From contig PIVQ01000336.1 of assembly GCA_003354055.1 (NCBI GenBank), forward strand, positions 1 to 7,571: a DNA stretch of 7,571 nucleotides, written 5' to 3'. Each line of letters opens with the position of its first letter. Position 1 is the first letter of the stretch. A program made the position numbers and the translations under genes. Positions 1-7,571 of this stretch are shown here, in pieces. The notes beneath the pieces were generated by a model. That model did not search any database and was not told the origin of the DNA. It saw only the letters and a program-made list of their open reading frames with translations. Source of the stretch: Desulfobacteraceae bacterium. GTDB taxonomy: Bacteria > Desulfobacterota > Desulfobacteria > Desulfobacterales > Desulfobacteraceae.

Positions 1-1686
1 AATCTGCCTATGGTGTTGGTTTGCGGGACCCTGCACGTTATCCATGATCTTGCGATTAATGCCGGTATTCCTAACCTTTTGAGACAAAATGGTACCTTGG
101 CCATCCCAATGGACTGCTTTCCGATAGATCCCAAGACACCCCTTATGAAAAAAATCTATCTGGGTGATGCGAACCGTTATCTTCGGGCTGCTGCTACAGC
201 TCAAAAAATGGGAGATGTGTTTCCATTGATGTTGTCTTCTTTTGGATGTGGCCCCTCTTCTATGATCGAACACTTTTTTCAAACTATGCTAAAGGGGTAT
301 CCCCATACCATATTAGAAAGTGACGGGCATGGTGGTGCCGCTGGATACATCACCAGAATTCAGGCTTTTCTTCAGTCCGTAAAACAGTATGCCGGAGAAC
401 GCACCAACAATGAGGGTTACGTCGTACCGAATAATTCAAAAGCCCTTTCTTATGTCGATTCCCAAAAGGGAAAAGGGCCGTTTCTGTCAAAAGATGTGAA
501 ATACGTCTTTTTGACGGGTAGCGACTACATGGGGGATTTATATGCTGCTGTATACCGTTCTTTTGGATATGATGCAGAGACGGCAGCTCCCCTTTCCGAA
601 TCAAGCTATACTGCAGGTAAATCAGATTGTTCAGGAAAAGAATGCATGTCCTACCAACTTGTTTGGGGAGCATTTAGAGAATATCTCGATAAAAATCCCC
701 CGAAAAAGGAAACCCGGTTGATGCAAACCACCGCCAGAAACTGCAGGGCCGGTTTATTCACCATCAAAGATCAGATTTCCATAGAACGGATGGGATTGGA
801 CCATATTGTAGAGATTGCCCCTGCCCGGGTTTCTGAAAGTTTGGCAATGTTCACCCAGACCTTTGCCGGAATGACCGTACTTGACATCCTGCGTCAGTTT
901 TATGTCTACTACCTACCTTGTGAGACGTCGCTAAAACAGAATGAATCCATGTATCTTAAGTATTGTAACCAGGTGATCAAGATTATCGAGAAGCCTGTTT
1001 CAAAAGGGATCAGGCAATCGTTTAAACTGGGTGTAAAATGGCGAGCTCTTAAAAAGGTTCTGAGAAATGCCGCCGAAGATTTTGCTAAGCTCAACGGTAA
1101 AGTGAAAGATAGAAATTTTAGAACCGTTTTTGTTTCTGGAGATGTAATGACCAAAGGGAGTGATTTTGCCAATGGCAATCTCTACCACTACCTGAGTGCT
1201 AAGAATGTTCGCCTGGTTGTTGAACCGGGAACCGATTTCATGGAAAGCCTGGCCTACGCCCTGCCGACCCTGGTTTTTGGCTATAAGAGCAAAGAATCTC
1301 AAAGAAAATTTTTCCGCACCATTATGGTTTCCATCCGAAAGTCACTCTACTCAAAGGTATCAAAATTACACCCCTGGATTCCCATGCCTGAAACAACGGC
1401 GCATCTTGCAGTGGCAAATGAGATCATCGATATCCGCACCAACTCGGCAGCCATCGCTCAAGTTGGAAGCGTACTGCATCAGTGGAAAAGCGGGAAGTAC
1501 GACGGGATTGTTTTCTGTGCGTGTTGGGGATGTGACAGTGGATTAGTCACAGAGAGTTTGCTTCGACATCAAAAAGATATTCCCTATCTCTTTTTTTATG
1601 ACGATGGGACCCCTCCTGACGAACGAAAAATAAACAGCTTTGCCTTCAGGCTTCATCGGAATCAGAATTTCAGGGTGGCTATATAA
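1..1686 (+). CDS. C-terminal part of acyl-CoA dehydratase activase-related / 2-hydroxyacyl-CoA dehydratase D-component-like protein (5' partial)
   Basis: The frame is open from the first base (N-L-P before the Met at 10), and the N-terminal motifs of the family are absent, so the gene very probably begins upstream of the window. Family members are often about 1400-1500 residue fusions with one or two BcrAD/BadFG-type ATPase domains in front. Numbering from the Met at 10, visible landmarks are G19-I20-P21 with IPMDCFP (32-38), SFGCGPSS (77-84), [20 protein letters not shown] (102-121), YMGDLYAA (173-180), SGKECMSYQ (208-216), TTARNCRAG (240-248) and a terminal CACWGC (503-508) followed by PYLFFYDDG. 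This is the pattern of COG3581 / DUF2229 and HGD-D-like proteins. Cysteines 80, 212 and 245 sit at positions conserved in the family as I recall it, and are likely iron-sulfur ligands. The known family role is ATP-dependent one-electron transfer to 2-hydroxyacyl-CoA dehydratases or related double-cubane enzymes in the cytoplasm. The substrate cannot be read here. No transmembrane segment is seen. It ends at TAA 1684-1686, inside the end of the convergent kinase gene. Confidence 0.82.
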   Translation, partial: NLPMVLVCGTLHVIHDLAINAGIPNLLRQNGTLAIPMDCFPIDPKTPLMKKIYLGDANRYLRAAATAQKMGDVFPLMLSSFGCGPSSMIEHFFQTMLKGYPHTILESDGHGGAAGYITRIQAFLQSVKQYAGERTNNEGYVVPNNSKALSYVDSQKGKGPFLSKDVKYVFLTGSDYMGDLYAAVYRSFGYDAETAAPLSESSYTAGKSDCSGKECMSYQLVWGAFREYLDKNPPKKETRLMQTTARNCRAGLFTIKDQISIERMGLDHIVEIAPARVSESLAMFTQTFAGMTVLDILRQFYVYYLPCETSLKQNESMYLKYCNQVIKIIEKPVSKGIRQSFKLGVKWRALKKVLRNAAEDFAKLNGKVKDRNFRTVFVSGDVMTKGSDFANGNLYHYLSAKNVRLVVEPGTDFMESLAYALPTLVFGYKSKESQRKFFRTIMVSIRKSLYSKVSKLHPWIPMPETTAHLAVANEIIDIRTNSAAIAQVGSVLHQWKSGKYDGIVFCACWGCDSGLVTESLLRHQKDIPYLFFYDDGTPPDERKINSFAFRLHRNQNFRVAI

Positions 1687-4600
1687 TCTTTCACCCTGTC
1701 GAACTCATAGGCCAGGTCGTCATACACTTGGGAACTGTCGGTAAGATCACCTGATTTTCCTATGAGTTCAAGCCTGTGGGCTGCTTGGGAAAGAGGGGTG
1801 GCACAAAGATTTGCCGCCCCGCCTTTAATGGCATGGGCCTCCCTGCTGATGATATCAGAGTCCTGATCCCGGACGGCCTTTTCAATCTCGGGTAATTGCC
1901 GGGTAACGGTTTCAAGGAATTCATCAATCACCTCTTTTAAGAATTCTTTGTCCATGTCAAATTCTTCAAGGGCTTTGTCAAATTCAAACGGGGATTTCTC
2001 AGAAAGGGCGGTCTCCCCGGTATCATCTTCGTTAAATGCTTCCCCCTCTGTTTTGGTCAGGGCCTTGCCATTGGGCAGCCAGTGCTGAACCGTGTCAAGA
2101 AAGTGTTTTCTGCGAAAGGGTTTGGTCAGGTAATCATCCATCCCGGCGCTGATACATTTTTCCCTGTAGCCTTTGATGGCATGAGCGGTCATGGCGATAA
2201 TGGGGGTAGGGGGCAATTCCTGGTTTTCGGCTTCACGGGCCCGGATTAACCGGGTTGCCTCATATCCGTCCATTTCAGGCATCTGGATGTCCATGAGGAT
2301 AAGGTCAAACGCCTGTTGGTCAAATAAGGCAACCGCCTGAATACCGTTTTCAGCAAGATGGGCCTGGTATCCGGCGCCTGTCAGATATTGCATGGCAATT
2401 TTCTGGTTGGTCGGATAGTCTTCAACCAGGAGAATGTTGAAATTTTTTAATTGATAGTCCGGAATCGTCTGGTCCTCTTGTGATTCTTTTTCCTTAGGTG
2501 CCAAAGGCTGGGAATTATCAGAGAGTCCGGAGGTCTCCTCCTGTCTGGCGATTTTGACTGTGAACCAGAATGTGGAACCTTTTCCGACCTCACTGTCAAG
2601 ACCGATACTGCCGTCCATGAGTTCCACCAGCTGCTTGGAAATGGTTGTGCCAAGACCGGTTCCCCCATATTCTCTGGTGGTGGAGCCGTCCACCTGGCTG
2701 AAGCTGTCAAATATGATCTTCTGGTCCTCCCTGGAAATACCGATCCCTGTGTCTTTGATAATAAATTTTAGCTCAACATCAGTCCCGCTTTCCGTTATCA
2801 ATTCGCAGGAGATGGCGATTTCACCCTCATGGGTAAACCGGATGGCATTGCTGGTCAGGTTGATCAGCACCTGGCGAAGTCTTCCCGGATCTCCCGTAAG
2901 CAGGGAGGGAACATCCGGGGAAAGGGAAGAGCGAAATTTAATGTTGGGGCTGTTTATGCCCATGGCAAGAAATGAACAGACCTGGTCAAAGGTGAGTCCC
3001 AGATCAAAGTCGATGGCATCCAGGCTTAGTTTACCCGCATCGATTTTGGAGAAATCCAGAATCTCATTGATAATACCCAATAGTTGCGTAGCTTCGGTGT
3101 CAATGGTGTTGAGCAAGGTTTTGAGTTCCTTGTCCGTTTCTTTTTCCATGGCCAGTTCAGCCATTCCCATGATGCCGTTGATTGGGGTTCTGATTTCATG
3201 GCTCATATTGGTTAAAAACTCAAGCTTTGCCTGGGCTGCTGCCTCTGCCTGGACTTTTGCCTGTTTCAGCCGTCTTTCAATCTGGATCCGTTCCTTTATC
3301 TCCGCTGTCAGGTCCTTGGTCCGGTCCGCCACCATGGCTTCAAGGTTTTCCTTGTGATCCTTTAGTTCTCCCTGGATTTTTCTGACGATAAAGATCTGTG
3401 AGATAAGGCTGGAGAATACTTCCAGGGGCCTGACCGTCTCCTGTGTGGGTTTTTTTCCTGACTTGGAGTCAGCAGCAGACAGGATGCCCATGAGGTCGCC
3501 GCGCTCATCATGCATGGGGATCAGAAGCATATCATCCGGCTGCCACGGTTCTGAGGGGTCAAGATTCTCATCATCGACAGTAGTAGGCATATCATTGGCG
3601 CCGATATCGTCTTGGGACAGGTAGCAGGTGAAATTGCCTATTCTGGCGCCCTGAGAAAAGAGGGTCTCATAATATCCTTTAGGGACCTCTTTTGCCTGGA
3701 TATCAAGAATTTCCCGGGAACTTAAGCCTTCATAACCGAGGATCTCCTGAAACGGAGGCTCATCAATAAAATAGGACATGACCAGCCTGTTATAATCTGA
3801 ATGGTCGATTATGGCCCGGCAGACATACTGAAATATATCTTCTGTTTCATCCTTCATGGTGATAATGGAGGCGGCAACCAGGGAAAGCTCTTCGGTCTGT
3901 TGGGAAAGATCCCGTATCTGCTTTTCTCTTTCCAGGATGATTTCCTGGGCCTGTTTTCTGTCCAGGGCCAGGGCTACCTGGTCAGAGACTGCTATGAGCA
4001 GGTCCATCTCTTTCTGGGTAAAGTAGTCAGGATCCGTATAGTGCTGTACTGCCATGATCCCGAGAACTTTATCCCGAATAATCAGGGGAACCCCAAGCCA
4101 TATAAGAGGAACCTTGCCTACGACCTGGTCCTTTTGAGCCCTTTGTTTCAGCATCTGTTCCGTAAAAAACTGGGGTTGCTTGGTTTTGATCACCTCTGCG
4201 GTGAGGCTGCTGGTTTCCTCTTCAAAATCATCAGAAAAGTCGATGCTGATGGCGGTGTCGCATTCATCCAGGTAAAAGGGAAAATGCATGATCTCTTTAT
4301 CCGCGTCCACGATACAGATAAAAAAGTTGGGCAGGGTAATGATTCGGTCCAGGGAACTGAATATGGAAAAGTAAAGGTCATCCATGTTGTCGGTGGTATT
4401 GACCGCATTAGAGATGTTGAACAGGGTCTGGGTCAGTTTTTCGTTCTGTTTGATCTCCTCCTGGGACCGCTTTCTGTCAATGGCCAGGGCGATCTGGTCT
4501 GAGACGGCAATGAAAAGGTCCTTATCCTCTTGGGTATAATAGTCCGGATTGGAATAGTGCTGAACCACCATAACCCCGATGACTTCATTCTTGATGATCA

Positions 4601-7535
4601 GGGGAACGCCCAGCCATTGTTCGGCAACGGATCCCACCACATCCAACCCCAGGTCTTTGGCCCGGGCAATGGTCTGATCTTTTGAGCTGAACACCGGTCG
4701 GTTGAAGTCGATGACATCCGCTGCTATGATGCCTGAGGTGCTGACATTCCGTATTTCATGGTAGATATCTCCGGTTTCGTCAACATAATAGGGATAGGCA
4801 ATACTATCATTGTGCCGGTCATAGATACCGATGGCAAAATTTCTTACCTCAATCACATCTCCCAGGGAGTTGTGAATGGAGCCGTACATATCGGTGAGGT
4901 TGTCAGTTGCGTTGACTGCATTGGCTATTTTAAACAGGGTAGAGGTCAGTGCTTCATTTTGCTCAAGTTCCTCCTGAGACCGTTTTCGGTCAATGGCCAT
5001 GGCCACCTGCTCGGAAATTGCTGAAAAAATGTCCAAATCCCTCTGGTCAAACAGGTCCGGGTCTGAATAACTCTGGGAAGCCATATAGCCGATCACCTGG
5101 TTGTCTGCTTTCAATGGGACGCCCATCCAGGTCCGTGCCCAGGTCCCGATGGCGTTGATCTGCCTGCTTTTTTCCTTGAGGCTTTCCTCTTTGAGAAATA
5201 CGGGAGCGCCCGAGTGAATCACCGCCCCGCCCAGAGAGCCTTCATCCAGAAGAATGGTTTGCCCCTTGAGATCATCGAATTCATCAACATAATACTCAAA
5301 CTGGATGGTATTGTCCTTTTTATTGTAAAGACCGATGATGAAGTTGGTGAGATCAATGATCTCATATAGTGCCGTGTGGATGGAGAGGTAGAGTTCGGAA
5401 AGATCCTGGGTTGTATTGACGGCATTGGCAATATTGAACAGGGTCTGGGTCAGTTTTTCACTCTCTTTGATCTCTTCCTGAGAAAGTTTTCTGTCAATGG
5501 CCAGGGCAATCTGATCAGACACCGCAACCAGCAGGTCTATATCCTTTTGTGTATAATAGTTTGGATTTGAATAATGCTGGACCACGATTACCCCGATTAC
5601 CTCATTTTTGATTTTCAGGGGAACCCCCAGCCATTGTTCCGAAACCACCCCCACGACGTCATGACCCAGTTGTTTTGCCCTGGCAATGATCTGATCTCTT
5701 GTGTTGGCAATGGGATGTTTCAGGCGGATAACATCCCCCGCCAGGATACCTGAAGAACTCACCGCTTTAATTTCATGGTAAACATCACCGGTTTCATCCA
5801 CATAATAGGGATATGAGATGGAATCTTTGTGGCAGTCATAAATACCGATGGCAAAATTTTTCACCTCAATCACACCATCAAGTGAATGATGAATGGAGGC
5901 ATATAAATCATCCAGGTTGTCAGTGGTGTTGACGGCATTGGAGATGTTAAACAGGGTGGTCGTCAGTGTCTCATTCTGTTTAATCTCTTCCTGGGAAAGT
6001 TTTCTGTCAATGGCCAGGGCCACCTGCTCGGACACGGCAGAAAATATCGTAACATCCCTGATATCATAAAGATCCGGGTCTGAATAACTCTGGGCAGCCA
6101 TGTACCCGATGACTTGGTTGTCTGCTTTCAGGGGAACGCCCATCCAGGTTTTCGGCCATGTACCCACGGCCTGGTTCTTTTCAATCCGCCTGTTCAATTC
6201 CTCCTCTTTAAGAAAGAGGGGCTTGCCTGAAAAAATCACATCCCTGCCAACAGACCCTTTTGACAGGGGCATGGACTGCCCCATGAGATCGTCAAACTGG
6301 TCAACATAGTATTCAAACTGGATGGTGTTGTCTTTTTTATTGTAAAGCCCGATGATGAAATTGGTCAGATCTATGATTTCATTTAATGAGGTGTGGATGG
6401 ATTTATAGAGCTCTGAAAGATCCTGGGTGGTATTCACGGCATTGGATATGCTGAAAAAGGTCGTGGTCAGTTTTTCATTGAGCCTGCTGTCTCCCTGGCT
6501 TTTTTTCCGATCAATGGCCAGAGCCACCTGATCCGAGACTGCGGTGAGAAGATCCAGATCCTTTTGGGAGAAGTATTCCGGATCCTGATAATGCTGAACC
6601 ACCATGACCCCGATGACTTCATCTTTTATCATAAGGGGGACGCCCAGCCAGATGACGGCAGCCGTTCCTATTGTTTCTTTCCGGTTCCGTTGTTTTTCTA
6701 AGGCCTCCCGGTTCAGGAACACGGGTTTTTTGGTTAAAATCACCTGACTGGTGTTGGAGTTGCCCTCTTCATATCGCTCAATGCCAAGAGAGATGTTTGT
6801 CTGGGTATCCTGCTCATCAACAAAGAAGGGGAAGCTGAGTCTCTTTTTTTTGGCGTCAACAATGGCAAGGAAAAAATTGGGCAGGGCAATGAGCGCATTG
6901 AGTGAGGTATAGATGGAACGGTAGAGCTCTTCTAAGTTCTCGGTGGTATTGACTGAGTTGGAGATCTTAAACAGGGTGCGGGTTATTTTTTCATTTTCCC
7001 TTATCTCTTCTTCAGCCTGTTTTCTCTCAATGGCCATGGCCACGAACCCCGAGACTGTATTTAAAATATCAAGATCGCTCTCCTGATAGGTGGCCTCCGA
7101 GTGATAGTTCTGTAGTACCAGCGCTCCTAATACCCTGTCCCTGATCCGAAGCGGCGCACCCACCCATACTTTGGCAGGAGTGCCGATAATGCGGTCCGGC
7201 CTGGAGGCTTTTTCTATCTTCTCCGGAGTGATGAGCAGGGTTCTTTTCCCATTGATGACCTTTGCTGCCAGGGACTCTTTTTGACTGATTTTAAAAATTT
7301 CACCATAATTTTCATCCATTTCATCGATAAAATAGGGGAAGGTGATGGAGTCCCGGTCTTTGTGGTACAGGGCAATGGCAAAATTATCAACATTGATAAT
7401 TTTCCCAAGGGAGGCATGGATTTCCCAATATAATTCATCAAGATTTACCGCATTGTTCACGGCATTGGATATTTCAAACAGAACCTGGATGGTCTTGTCT
7501 GCATCACGGGTTTCCTGCATCGTCATCATTGTCAT
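1662..7535 (-). CDS. Soluble hybrid sensor histidine kinase with seven tandem GAF units, an eighth GAF-like domain, HisKA, HATPase_c, receiver and HPt
   Basis: The 1957-residue protein is a complete cytoplasmic phosphorelay sensor. In order it has: GAF units 14-182, 183-354, 355-522, 523-693, 694-861, 862-1032 and 1033-1204; a divergent GAF-like domain about 1213-1386; a charged coiled coil about 1386-1436; HisKA 1436-1501 with MSHEIRTP (phospho-acceptor H1446); HATPase_c about 1545-1663 with N-box NLTSNAIRF (N1563), G1 DTGIGI (D1595) and G2 GGTGLGTT (1624-1631); receiver 1699-1817 with E1705/D1706, acceptor D1749, T1783 and K1805; and HPt about 1858-1950 with [11 protein letters not shown] (H1901). 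No signal peptide or membrane segment is seen, so the stimulus should be cytosolic. GAF domains bind small molecules, cyclic nucleotides, haem or chromophores, or only mediate dimers; the ligands here are unknown. There is no output domain, so the phosphate must pass from H1901 to a separate response regulator. The start at 7535 is the first ATG in the window, followed by ATGs at 7529, 7526 and 7520; the frame stays open to the window edge. The stop is TGA (1664-1662), overlapping the + gene by 25 bp. Confidence 0.95.
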   Translation of the reverse strand: MTMMTMQETRDADKTIQVLFEISNAVNNAVNLDELYWEIHASLGKIINVDNFAIALYHKDRDSITFPYFIDEMDENYGEIFKISQKESLAAKVINGKRTLLITPEKIEKASRPDRIIGTPAKVWVGAPLRIRDRVLGALVLQNYHSEATYQESDLDILNTVSGFVAMAIERKQAEEEIRENEKITRTLFKISNSVNTTENLEELYRSIYTSLNALIALPNFFLAIVDAKKKRLSFPFFVDEQDTQTNISLGIERYEEGNSNTSQVILTKKPVFLNREALEKQRNRKETIGTAAVIWLGVPLMIKDEVIGVMVVQHYQDPEYFSQKDLDLLTAVSDQVALAIDRKKSQGDSRLNEKLTTTFFSISNAVNTTQDLSELYKSIHTSLNEIIDLTNFIIGLYNKKDNTIQFEYYVDQFDDLMGQSMPLSKGSVGRDVIFSGKPLFLKEEELNRRIEKNQAVGTWPKTWMGVPLKADNQVIGYMAAQSYSDPDLYDIRDVTIFSAVSEQVALAIDRKLSQEEIKQNETLTTTLFNISNAVNTTDNLDDLYASIHHSLDGVIEVKNFAIGIYDCHKDSISYPYYVDETGDVYHEIKAVSSSGILAGDVIRLKHPIANTRDQIIARAKQLGHDVVGVVSEQWLGVPLKIKNEVIGVIVVQHYSNPNYYTQKDIDLLVAVSDQIALAIDRKLSQEEIKESEKLTQTLFNIANAVNTTQDLSELYLSIHTALYEIIDLTNFIIGLYNKKDNTIQFEYYVDEFDDLKGQTILLDEGSLGGAVIHSGAPVFLKEESLKEKSRQINAIGTWARTWMGVPLKADNQVIGYMASQSYSDPDLFDQRDLDIFSAISEQVAMAIDRKRSQEELEQNEALTSTLFKIANAVNATDNLTDMYGSIHNSLGDVIEVRNFAIGIYDRHNDSIAYPYYVDETGDIYHEIRNVSTSGIIAADVIDFNRPVFSSKDQTIARAKDLGLDVVGSVAEQWLGVPLIIKNEVIGVMVVQHYSNPDYYTQEDKDLFIAVSDQIALAIDRKRSQEEIKQNEKLTQTLFNISNAVNTTDNMDDLYFSIFSSLDRIITLPNFFICIVDADKEIMHFPFYLDECDTAISIDFSDDFEEETSSLTAEVIKTKQPQFFTEQMLKQRAQKDQVVGKVPLIWLGVPLIIRDKVLGIMAVQHYTDPDYFTQKEMDLLIAVSDQVALALDRKQAQEIILEREKQIRDLSQQTEELSLVAASIITMKDETEDIFQYVCRAIIDHSDYNRLVMSYFIDEPPFQEILGYEGLSSREILDIQAKEVPKGYYETLFSQGARIGNFTCYLSQDDIGANDMPTTVDDENLDPSEPWQPDDMLLIPMHDERGDLMGILSAADSKSGKKPTQETVRPLEVFSSLISQIFIVRKIQGELKDHKENLEAMVADRTKDLTAEIKERIQIERRLKQAKVQAEAAAQAKLEFLTNMSHEIRTPINGIMGMAELAMEKETDKELKTLLNTIDTEATQLLGIINEILDFSKIDAGKLSLDAIDFDLGLTFDQVCSFLAMGINSPNIKFRSSLSPDVPSLLTGDPGRLRQVLINLTSNAIRFTHEGEIAISCELITESGTDVELKFIIKDTGIGISREDQKIIFDSFSQVDGSTTREYGGTGLGTTISKQLVELMDGSIGLDSEVGKGSTFWFTVKIARQEETSGLSDNSQPLAPKEKESQEDQTIPDYQLKNFNILLVEDYPTNQKIAMQYLTGAGYQAHLAENGIQAVALFDQQAFDLILMDIQMPEMDGYEATRLIRAREAENQELPPTPIIAMTAHAIKGYREKCISAGMDDYLTKPFRRKHFLDTVQHWLPNGKALTKTEGEAFNEDDTGETALSEKSPFEFDKALEEFDMDKEFLKEVIDEFLETVTRQLPEIEKAVRDQDSDIISREAHAIKGGAANLCATPLSQAAHRLELIGKSGDLTDSSQVYDDLAYEFDRVKDYIATLKF
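1671..1698. repeat. 7-bp inverted repeat across the convergent stop region
   Basis: CAGGGTG (1671-1677) and CACCCTG (1692-1698) are perfect reverse complements around a 14-nt AT-rich loop that contains the TAA of the + gene. It could form a hairpin in transcripts from either strand, and it lies where both genes end. No T-tract follows on either side, so a classic intrinsic terminator is not supported. Confidence 0.35.
1686..3230 (-). other. Kinase and phosphorelay core: HisKA, HATPase_c, receiver, HPt
   Basis: HisKA lies at 3033-3230 (H1446 codon at 3198-3200), HATPase_c at about 2547-2903, receiver at 2085-2441 (D1749 codon at 2289-2291) and HPt at about 1686-1964 (H1901 codon at 1833-1835). 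The order and motifs are those of tripartite hybrid kinases of the BarA/ArcB/EvgS type, in which phosphate moves His to Asp to His and then to a separate regulator. Every catalytic residue I could check is present, so the relay is expected to be active. A low-complexity acidic linker (about 1664-1697) separates kinase and receiver, and another (about 1822-1855) separates receiver and HPt. Confidence 0.93.
1701..1769. repeat. 11-bp inverted repeat just downstream of the + gene stop
   Basis: GAACTCATAGG (1701-1711) and CCTATGAGTTC (1759-1769) are perfect reverse complements separated by 47 nt. Both arms lie in the HPt coding region of the kinase, encoding the AYEFD and LELIG stretches. In the + transcript the pair would form a 3' stem starting 14 nt after the stop codon. 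The long loop and missing T-tract argue against a simple terminator, and an 11-bp pair of this spacing could be chance. Confidence 0.3.
3378..3899 (-). other. Eighth, divergent GAF-like domain of the kinase (residues about 1213-1386)
   Basis: The segment begins with a helix around [15 protein letters not shown] and continues with [43 protein letters not shown] and a closing helix with [16 protein letters not shown]. The strand order and the 'LLIPM...G..MGILS' core are those of a GAF fold, but it lacks the NAVNTT, WLGVPL and AIDRK signatures of the seven repeats, so it did not come from the same array expansion. It sits directly before the coiled coil and HisKA, the position from which it would drive the kinase core. 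The ligand is unknown. Confidence 0.7.
3924..7496 (-). repeat. Seven-fold tandem GAF-coding repeat, classes A-B-C-A-C-A-B
   Basis: Seven consecutive units of 169, 172, 168, 171, 168, 171 and 172 codons tile this stretch without gaps: 6990-7496, 6474-6989, 5970-6473, 5457-5969, 4953-5456, 4440-4952 and 3924-4439. Each starts with a helix like [15 protein letters not shown] and has a W(L/M/V)G(V/A)PL core. In most units the end resembles AVSxQxALAIDRKxSQEE, a likely signalling helix into the next unit. Class A (units 4 and 6, and more loosely unit 1) has NFAIGIYD and VDETGDxYHEI. Class B (units 2 and 7) has LPNFF, IVDA and FPF. Class C (units 3 and 5) has [13 protein letters not shown] and [18 protein letters not shown]. 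The unit length tracks the class. Domain identity is firm; the class scheme is my own reading by eye. Confidence 0.9.
4440..6473 (-). repeat. 1017-bp direct duplication of a C-A GAF pair (units 3-4 and 5-6)
   Basis: Units 3-4 (5457-6473) and units 5-6 (4440-5456) are each exactly 339 codons and align without any gap. By hand count about three quarters of residues are identical (126/168 in the C pair, 126/171 in the A pair). This is higher than between the two class B units, which look roughly half identical. It indicates an in-frame tandem duplication of a two-domain block, more recent than the spread of the other units. The DNA copies have diverged, largely at third positions in the best-conserved parts. 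Confidence 0.88.
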
Positions 7536-7538
7536 AGG

Positions 7539-7550
7539 CCTCTTTGTCCT
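7539..7550 (-). promoter_or_regulatory. Ribosome-binding region of the kinase gene, two possible Shine-Dalgarno cores
   Basis: Read on the minus strand, AGGA (7550-7547) lies 11 nt before the ATG at 7535, and GAGG (7542-7539) lies only 3 nt before that ATG but 9 nt before the ATG at 7529. The GAGG/7529 pairing has the better spacing. Choosing it would shorten the protein by two residues. No promoter can be judged because only 36 bases precede the first ATG in the window. Confidence 0.5.
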
Positions 7551-7571
7551 AAGGTCTAATACGGGATAAGG

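Noticed and set aside
10..33. True start of the + gene at the ATG at position 10
   Set aside because: The frame is open upstream to base 1, no Shine-Dalgarno sequence can be seen, and the conserved N-terminal half of the family is missing, so this Met is most likely internal.
1671..1769. Rho-independent bidirectional terminator between the two genes
   Set aside because: Inverted repeats are present, but no run of T follows on either strand, so the call was kept to plain inverted repeats.
2646..2669. Degenerate G2 box (GGTGLGTT rather than GGTGLGL) as a sign of a dead kinase
   Set aside because: The glycines and the rest of the ATP-binding site are intact, and a Thr here occurs in many hybrid kinases as far as I know, so loss of activity is not indicated.
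2554..3357. Open + strand frame of 267 codons opposite the kinase core
   Set aside because: It lies fully antisense to well-conserved HisKA/HATPase_c coding sequence, and its product is low-complexity, serine-rich and without recognisable motifs. It is a shadow of the real gene.
3801..4502. Open + strand frame of 233 codons opposite GAF unit 7 and the following linker
   Set aside because: It is antisense to a clear GAF domain. Similar short frames recur opposite other repeat units, as expected for shadows of a repeated coding sequence.
6300..6341. NKFDE-like cyclic-nucleotide motif in class C units (N399-K400, F407, D412)
   Set aside because: The spacing is F-x4-D-(E/Q) instead of F-x3-DE, and the residues lie in the first beta strands rather than at the usual site after the core sheet. 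It does not support cGMP or cAMP binding.
3924..7496. Regularly spaced repeats suggesting a CRISPR-like or other non-coding array
   Set aside because: The period is 504-516 bp, the reading frame is continuous and conservation is at the protein level. These are protein domain repeats.
3924..7496. Bilin or haem chromophore binding by the GAF units
   Set aside because: I see no conserved cysteine in a phytochrome or cyanobacteriochrome context, and the few cysteines (for example C568 and C1074) are not shared between units.

Overview
The window holds two protein genes arranged tail to tail, with almost no non-coding DNA. Gene content suggests a strictly anaerobic, signalling-rich bacterium. My best guess is a sulfate reducer of the Desulfobacterota (Desulfobacteraceae-like), because large fused CoA-dehydratase activase proteins and multi-GAF hybrid kinases of this style are typical there. 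This is inference from protein style; no rRNA or taxonomic marker is present.

Positions 1-1686 (+) are the 3' part of a larger gene whose start lies left of the window. The product matches the C-terminal, cysteine-rich half of the acyl-CoA dehydratase activase-related / 2-hydroxyglutaryl-CoA dehydratase D-component family (COG3581-like, DUF2229-type fusions). These proteins belong to ATP-driven low-potential electron transfer through iron-sulfur clusters.

Positions 1662-7535 (-) encode a soluble 1957-residue hybrid sensor histidine kinase. From the N-terminus it has seven tandem GAF units of 168-172 residues, an eighth divergent GAF-like domain, a coiled-coil linker, HisKA, HATPase_c, a receiver domain and an HPt domain. 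All phosphotransfer residues are intact (H1446, D1749, H1901), so a full internal His-Asp-His relay is present with no output domain. An outside response regulator must receive the signal.

The GAF units fall into three sequence classes in the order A-B-C-A-C-A-B. Units 3-4 and 5-6 form a gap-free 1017-bp direct duplication. This modular sensor array is the most unusual content of the window.

The two stop codons overlap: the coding regions share 25 bp (1662-1686). Two inverted repeats lie at this junction, but neither has a T-tract. The remaining 36 bases at the right edge carry the likely ribosome-binding region of the kinase. The kinase reading frame is still open at that edge, so its start is not fully settled. 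There is no evidence that the two genes act together beyond adjacency.
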